64,000 nucleotides of DNA. Origin: Rhodococcus sp. Z13. GTDB lineage: Bacteria > Actinomycetota > Actinomycetes > Mycobacteriales > Mycobacteriaceae. The translations under genes were made by a program, and so were the position numbers. Where the stretch lies: positions 4,396,668-4,460,667 of the forward strand of contig NZ_CP107551.1 of the NCBI RefSeq assembly GCF_025837095.1, read 5' to 3'. The notes under the pieces are model-generated. The model worked only from the letters and a program-made list of their open reading frames with translations, ran no database searches and was not told the DNA's origin. Every line of letters begins with the position of its first letter. Positions within the stretch are counted from its first letter, which is position 1. Shown here one piece after another: positions 59,746 through 64,000 of the stretch.

Positions 59746-60360
59746 GTGAGCACCCCGCGACAAGAGCCCTCGGGACGACGGCGCCTGCCCCCGGAGGAAC
59801 GTCGCCGTCAGCTCGTGGCGATCGGGCTGCAGGAACTCGCGGCCCGGCCCATCCACGCACTGTCCGTGGACCGGGTCGCCGAGATCGCCGGCATCTCCCG
59901 CGGTCTGCTGTTCCGCTACTTCCCCACGAAGCAGGACTTCTACGTCGCCGTCGTCGGCGCCGCCTCACGCCGGTTGCTGCGCGCAGCGACTCCCGATCCG
60001 GACGATCCCGATCCGCTGCGCGCGGTGCTGCAGGCGTTCGTGTCGTTCGTCGACCGGCACGGCGACAACTACCAGGCGTTCTTCCACGGCGGGTTCGGCG
60101 CCGACCCGCAGATCCGCGCCATCCACGACTCGATGCGCGACACCATGGTCGAGCGGGTCGTCACGGCACTGGGATGCGACGACGCCCCGCGCACCCGGCT
60201 GCGGCTGCGCGCGTGGTGGGCGCTGGTGGAGTCCCTGGCGGTCGACCGCTTCCGCGACCGCGATCCGAGCGTCGAGGAGATCGTCGACTACGCGGCCGGG
60301 CTGCTGCCCGCCGTTCTCGGCGACCCGGATTCTCTCAGCGACCCGGTATCTGGATCGTGA
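59746..60360 (+). CDS. TetR-family transcriptional regulator
   Basis: A 204-residue repressor-type regulator. The HTH LPPEERRRQLVAIGLQELAARPIHALSVDRVAEIAGISRGLLFRYFPTKQDFYVAVV is at 14-70, followed by a helical ligand domain. GTG 59746 is the start, with the palindrome 10 bp before it. It most likely represses the divergent acyl-CoA operon and responds to an acyl-CoA. Its end overlaps the convergent penicillin-binding protein gene by 26 bp. Confidence 0.9.
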   Translation: MSTPRQEPSGRRRLPPEERRRQLVAIGLQELAARPIHALSVDRVAEIAGISRGLLFRYFPTKQDFYVAVVGAASRRLLRAATPDPDDPDPLRAVLQAFVSFVDRHGDNYQAFFHGGFGADPQIRAIHDSMRDTMVERVVTALGCDDAPRTRLRLRAWWALVESLAVDRFRDRDPSVEEIVDYAAGLLPAVLGDPDSLSDPVSGS

Positions 60361-62704
60361 TGCCGGGGAACACCTCGATCTGCGAGGGCACCTGGATGGG
60401 CAGGTCCACCGGCGGCACCGGAATCGTGATCGGCGGCAGGTTCGACAGGTCGGGCAGCTGGAAGGCCGGCGGGGGAGTCTCGGTCGGGGTGGTGATCCCG
60501 GCGTCCGCCGGCACACCGGCCTGACCGCCGATCGGCTCGGGCCACGGGAAGTCCTCGACCGGGGTGCCTGCGAGCGCCCCGTCCATGGTGCTCTTCCAGA
60601 TGTCCGAAGGCAGACCCGAACCGTAGATCGGGCCGCCCCAGCTGTTGGTGATCGCGCTGCCGTCGGGGGTACCGACCCACACCGCGGTCGACAGCGACGG
60701 GGTGTAGCCGACCATCCAGGCGTCCTTGTTCTGGCCGGTGTCGCCGAGCTGGGTGGTGCCGGTCTTCGCCGCCGCCGGGCGGCCGTCCGCGAGTGCGTGC
60801 CCCCGCGAGTACGCCGGGATCGGCAGCATGGCCTGGGTGGCGTTGTCGGCGACCGCCGCGTCGAACCGCTGCTCACCGGGTGAGGCGGGACGGTCGAGCA
60901 GGACCACCCCGTCGCCGGTGACGACCTTCTGCACGAAGTACGGCTCGTGGTAGACGCCCGACGCGGCGATCGTCCCGTAGGCGGAGGCCATGTCGATCAC
61001 CCGCGACAGGTACTGGCCGAGGACGATGCCGCCCTCGGGCGGACCACCGTTCTCGCTGAGCGTCCTGCCCTCGACCCCGGGGATCGTCTCGGGGATGCCC
61101 GCGGCGTGCGCGGCGTCGGCGATCTTCTGCGGCCCGTTCGTCATCGACATCATGAGCCGGTAGAAGCTCGTGTTCAGCGACCGCTTGAGCGCCTCGGCGA
61201 TGGTGCACCGCCCGCACGACTCGCCCTCGACGTTGCCGATGCGGACGTTGCCCACGGTGAGGGGAGAGCTGTCGAAGCGGGCACCCAGGCCGATGCCCTC
61301 GTCGAGGGCGGCGAGCAGACCGAACACCTTGAACGACGAGCCGGTCTGCAGCGGGGCCTGCGCGAAGTCGTATCCGGCGCCGTCCTCACCGCCGTAGTAG
61401 GCGCGCACCGCCCCCGAGCGCGGGTCGACGGACACGATCGCGGTCCGCAATTCCGGGGGTTCGCCCGCGAGGTTGTTGCGGGCGGCGTCGACGGCGGCCT
61501 GTTGCGCCACCGGGTCGATGGTGGTGGTGATGTGCAGGCCCTCGGTGTTGATCGCCTGCTCGTCGATGCCCGCGGCGGACAGCTCGCGCAGCACCTGGGT
61601 GCGGATAAGCCCCTCCGGGCCGGGATTCTCGACGGGCGGCGAGAAGGCGTTGGACGGCACGGTCTCGGGGAAGACCAGGCCGGCCCGTTCCGTCCCGTCG
61701 AGTGCGTCGATGGCGACCATGCCGTCGAGCACGTAGTTCCACCGCTCCTCTATACCGGGCCGGTTGTACTCGGGGTCGAGCGAGGAGGGGGTCTGGATCA
61801 CCCCGGCCAGTACGGCACCCTCGGCGACCGTCAGTTCCCCCACGGGCTTGCCGAAGTACGCCTGCGACGCGGAGGCGATGCCGTACGCGCCGCGACCGAA
61901 GTAGATGGTGTTGAGATAGGCCTCGAGGATCTCGTCCTTCGTCCACTCGCGCGCCATCTTGGTGGAGATGACGAGCTCGCGCATCTTGCGCTCGACAGTG
62001 CGTTCGGAGCCGACGAGGACGTTCTTGACGTACTGCTGGGTGATGGTGGAACCACCACCGGCGGATTCCTTGCCCAGGATGTTGTCGCGGGCCGCGCGGG
62101 CGAAACCGGTGATCGAGAAACCGGGATTGCTGTAGAAGTTGCGGTCCTCCGCGGACAGCACGGCGTTGCGGACGTGCACGGGCACCTCCTCGAGTCCGAT
62201 CTCGAGACGGTTGCCCTGGGGCGGCACGACGCGGGTGATCTCGGTGACGTCGTCGGCGGCGTAGATCCGGGCGAGCTGGTTCGTCTTCATGTCCGAGGGC
62301 TGCGGCACCTCGGTGGACGAGTACGCGATGGCGAAGAGACCGGCCGGCACGAGCACCGCGAGCACGAACACGACGAACGCGATGCGGCGAGCGACCTGCA
62401 TGCGGCGCTTCTTCAGGGCCTGCGCGTTGCGTGGTCCCGCGGCCGCGCCGAGACTGCGCTTCCGTGCCGTCCTTGCGCTGCGCTTCCGTGCCGTCCCTGC
62501 GCTGCGCTTCCGCGTGGTTCCCGCACTCCGCGTCCCCGCCGTTCCGGCACTGCGGGACCTCTTCGCAGTCCCGGCTGCCTGTGTCTTCTTCGCAGCCCCG
62601 GCTGCCTGCGACTTCGTGGTCTTCGAGGACGCCTGCCCCCGCGTCCGGGGGGTTCCCGTACCCCGCGCGGACGTCGACCTCGTCGGTCTCTTCGGGCTGC
62701 TCAC
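60335..62704 (-). CDS. second class A penicillin-binding protein
   Basis: A 789-residue paralogue of the ponA product 7 kb away. The cytoplasmic N-terminus is Lys/Arg/Ser/Thr/Ala-rich, with AGTARKRS-type repeats, and a membrane helix lies near 105-130. GT51 Glu is in LSAEDRNFYSNPGFS with GGSTITQQYVK; transpeptidase motifs are SSFK (about 455), SLN (about 513) and KTGT (about 646). It ends IEVFPGITIQIPG, resembling part of the other tail. GTG 62704 has GGAGAAAG upstream; an earlier start would add 17 residues. Confidence 0.93.
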   Translation of the reverse strand: MSSPKRPTRSTSARGTGTPRTRGQASSKTTKSQAAGAAKKTQAAGTAKRSRSAGTAGTRSAGTTRKRSAGTARKRSARTARKRSLGAAAGPRNAQALKKRRMQVARRIAFVVFVLAVLVPAGLFAIAYSSTEVPQPSDMKTNQLARIYAADDVTEITRVVPPQGNRLEIGLEEVPVHVRNAVLSAEDRNFYSNPGFSITGFARAARDNILGKESAGGGSTITQQYVKNVLVGSERTVERKMRELVISTKMAREWTKDEILEAYLNTIYFGRGAYGIASASQAYFGKPVGELTVAEGAVLAGVIQTPSSLDPEYNRPGIEERWNYVLDGMVAIDALDGTERAGLVFPETVPSNAFSPPVENPGPEGLIRTQVLRELSAAGIDEQAINTEGLHITTTIDPVAQQAAVDAARNNLAGEPPELRTAIVSVDPRSGAVRAYYGGEDGAGYDFAQAPLQTGSSFKVFGLLAALDEGIGLGARFDSSPLTVGNVRIGNVEGESCGRCTIAEALKRSLNTSFYRLMMSMTNGPQKIADAAHAAGIPETIPGVEGRTLSENGGPPEGGIVLGQYLSRVIDMASAYGTIAASGVYHEPYFVQKVVTGDGVVLLDRPASPGEQRFDAAVADNATQAMLPIPAYSRGHALADGRPAAAKTGTTQLGDTGQNKDAWMVGYTPSLSTAVWVGTPDGSAITNSWGGPIYGSGLPSDIWKSTMDGALAGTPVEDFPWPEPIGGQAGVPADAGITTPTETPPPAFQLPDLSNLPPITIPVPPVDLPIQVPSQIEVFPGITIQIPGR
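62454..62549. repeat. 24-bp tandem repeat coding AGTARKRS-type octads
   Basis: About four head-to-tail 24-bp units (62454, 62478, 62502, 62526), the first two nearly identical and later ones diverged, encode the basic octapeptide repeats of the penicillin-binding protein N-terminus. The period preserves the reading frame. Confidence 0.75.
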
Positions 62705-62815
62705 TCGTACCACTTTCTCCGTGCTCGGCCTTCGGCAGGACGACGTCCCGCCCACCGTATGGTACGGATCCGACTACCCGGCTCCCTCACCGCCGACGCT
62801 CGGTGGGGGAGGGGG

Positions 62816-63010
62816 TCACCGGCCCGCGCGCCGCCAGGCACGGAACGCGAAACCCCAGGCCGCGACGAACGCGAGCAACACCAGCGACGGCACGATCCCG
62901 GGCTGCGGGGAGGTCAGTTCCGCGACGGCTCCGATCAGCGCCATCACGGTGAACACGGTGAGGAACCCGAGGAGCATCTCCAGCCGGTTCCGCCGCGGAA
63001 CCTTCCTCAC
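62816..63010 (-). CDS. small membrane protein (64 aa)
   Basis: A 64-residue protein with two membrane helices (LEMLLGFLTVFTVMALIGAVAEL and IVPSLVLLAFVAAWGFAFRAW) and basic ends. GTG 63010 overlaps the permease stop (GTGA), so it is translated with the sugar transporter. Function unknown; it could be an accessory protein of the transporter. Confidence 0.7.
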   Translation of the reverse strand: MRKVPRRNRLEMLLGFLTVFTVMALIGAVAELTSPQPGIVPSLVLLAFVAAWGFAFRAWRRAGR

Positions 63011-63903
63011 GACTTGACGCCGCCCGCGGTCAGACCGGAGATGATGCGGCGCTGGAAGATCAGCACCATCACCACGAGCGGCACCATCACGAGGGTGCCG
63101 CCGGCCATGATCGACGCGTACGGGGTGACGTACGGGTCGGTACCGGTGAAGCGGGCCATCGCGACGGTCACCGGGGCGGTGCGCTCACTCGACAGTTGCG
63201 ACATCAGCAGGTACTCGTTGACGGTCGCGATGAACGCGAGGATCGCCGTGGTGAACAGGGCGGGTGCCGCGAGCGGCAGCATGATCATGCGGAAGGCCTG
63301 GCCGCGGGTCGCGCCGTCCATGCGGGCGGCCTCCTCGAGTTCCCACGGCAGGTCGGAGAAGAACGAGGTCAGCGTGTACACCGTCAGCGGCAGCACGAAC
63401 GAGATGTTCGGGATGATCAGCGCCTGGTAGCTGCCGATCCAGCCGATGTCGGTGAACAGCTGGAACAGCGGCGTCACGAGCGCGACGACGGGGAACATCG
63501 ACGCGCCGAGGATGATGCCGGTGACGAAGTACTTGCCGCGGAAGTCGAACCGCGACAGCGCGTAGGCGGTGAACACCCCCAGCAGCAGCGCGACCGCGGT
63601 GGTGGCGCCGGCGATGATGACGCTGTTGAGCAGTGCGCGGGAGAAGTTGACCTTGGCGTCGGGGTCGAGCGCCTCGGCGAAGTTCTGCAGGGTCGGGTTC
63701 GACGGCCACAGGGTGGTGCTGAACGTCTCGGACGGGTCCCGCAGCGCGGTGACGATCATCCAGTAGCAGGGCGCCAGGCCCCAGATCACGATCAGTGCGA
63801 CACCCAGATAGGTGCCGAATCCGCGCAGCCGGCGGCGCAGGGGCACCTTCCGGACGGGCACCTCCTCCGGCTCGGTGCGGGGCGCCTCGGCGGTGGCGGT
63901 CAT
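63007..63903 (-). CDS. carbohydrate ABC transporter permease, SugB-like
   Basis: A 298-residue permease of the MalG type with six membrane helices. The ATPase-docking EAA loop is LEEAARMDGATRGQAFRMIMLPLAAPAL, and the C-terminus MVPLVVMVLIFQRRIISGLTAGGVKS is typical. It resembles the SugB subunit of the mycobacterial trehalose-recycling transporter, but other sugars are possible. ATG 63903 overlaps the stop of the upstream permease gene. Confidence 0.9.
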   Translation of the reverse strand: MTATAEAPRTEPEEVPVRKVPLRRRLRGFGTYLGVALIVIWGLAPCYWMIVTALRDPSETFSTTLWPSNPTLQNFAEALDPDAKVNFSRALLNSVIIAGATTAVALLLGVFTAYALSRFDFRGKYFVTGIILGASMFPVVALVTPLFQLFTDIGWIGSYQALIIPNISFVLPLTVYTLTSFFSDLPWELEEAARMDGATRGQAFRMIMLPLAAPALFTTAILAFIATVNEYLLMSQLSSERTAPVTVAMARFTGTDPYVTPYASIMAGGTLVMVPLVVMVLIFQRRIISGLTAGGVKS

Positions 63904-64000
63904 GCGATCTCCCCCTTCCGCTGCTTCTCCTGTGTGTTCACGGCGTTGGCGCCGAGGAACCGGACCAGCACGAACGCGACCGCGAAGATGATGAGGAACG
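63900..64000 (-). CDS. C-terminal end of an upstream sugar ABC permease
   Basis: The frame enters from the right edge and ends at TGA 63900-63902, overlapping the start of the SugB-like gene. The 32 visible residues are a membrane helix (FLIIFAVAFVLVRFLG) and a polar tail ending KQRKGEIA, as in MalF/SugA-type permeases. Confidence 0.75.
   Translation of the reverse strand, partial: FLIIFAVAFVLVRFLGANAVNTQEKQRKGEIA

Noticed and set aside
57361-63430. Long plus-strand open frames opposite the ACAD operon and the second penicillin-binding protein
   Set aside because: They mirror well-recognised genes on the minus strand, with Val/Gly/Arg-rich composition and no domain.

Overview
The window is GC-rich actinobacterial DNA, most likely from the genus Rhodococcus or a close relative in the Mycobacteriales. 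The evidence is gene content and order: rpsF-ssb-rpsR-rplI-dnaB, then a glycosyltransferase-87 gene, a ponA-type penicillin-binding protein, DUF5318, PadR and the inositol-1-phosphate synthase gene. This matches the block near the origin in mycobacteria. A SugB-like permease and GTG/TTG starts with GGAGG-type ribosome sites fit the same group. I saw no tRNA, rRNA or CRISPR array.

Layout. 1-9.0 kb: a thioesterase, an F420-type oxidoreductase, a CHASE3 histidine kinase with its response regulator, a zinc alcohol dehydrogenase, a divergent Hsp20/MerR pair, two small proteins and an Orn/Lys/Arg decarboxylase with an apparent N-terminal frameshift. 9.0-22.5 kb: a molybdenum-hydroxylase (form II CO-dehydrogenase-like) locus. 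Its coxD-like ATPase is separated from coxE/coxF/coxS/coxL/coxM/coxG by an opposing organosulfur operon (permease, ATPase, binding protein, flavin monooxygenase, OsmC) and a GntR regulator. 22.5-36.9 kb: LysR, a complete 942-bp IS5-type element, a large sensor kinase, an amidohydrolase, a cysteine dioxygenase preceded by a 30-residue Cys-rich leader peptide, hydrolases, hemerythrin, a LysR/bile-acid-symporter-like pair, IclR and DUF808. 36.9-41.3 kb: the replication and ribosome block, with an intein in dnaB and a cluster of DnaA-box-like sequences upstream of dnaB.

41.5-50.5 kb: two GT87 membrane glycosyltransferases flank an accessory segment. This segment holds GNAT, DUF2752, a 1270-residue HTH-nSTAND-transmembrane-WD40 protein, a solo LuxR-type HTH protein and a degenerate ECF sigma-like protein. 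It sits inside an otherwise conserved housekeeping block. 50.5-56.6 kb: ponA, DUF5318, PadR-ino1 and a membrane protein. 56.6-60.4 kb: an operon of acyl-CoA dehydrogenase (ACAD10/11 type), APH-like kinase and short-chain dehydrogenase, with a divergent TetR gene and a perfect palindrome between them; it resembles 4-hydroxyacyl-CoA catabolism. 60.3-64 kb: a second class A penicillin-binding protein and the end of a sugar ABC transporter operon.

The strongest points for a second look are the class 3-like intein with a decayed endonuclease, the nSTAND-WD40 island, the cysteine leader peptide, the DnaA-box cluster, the split-ACAD10/11 operon and the foldback hairpin at the transposase start.
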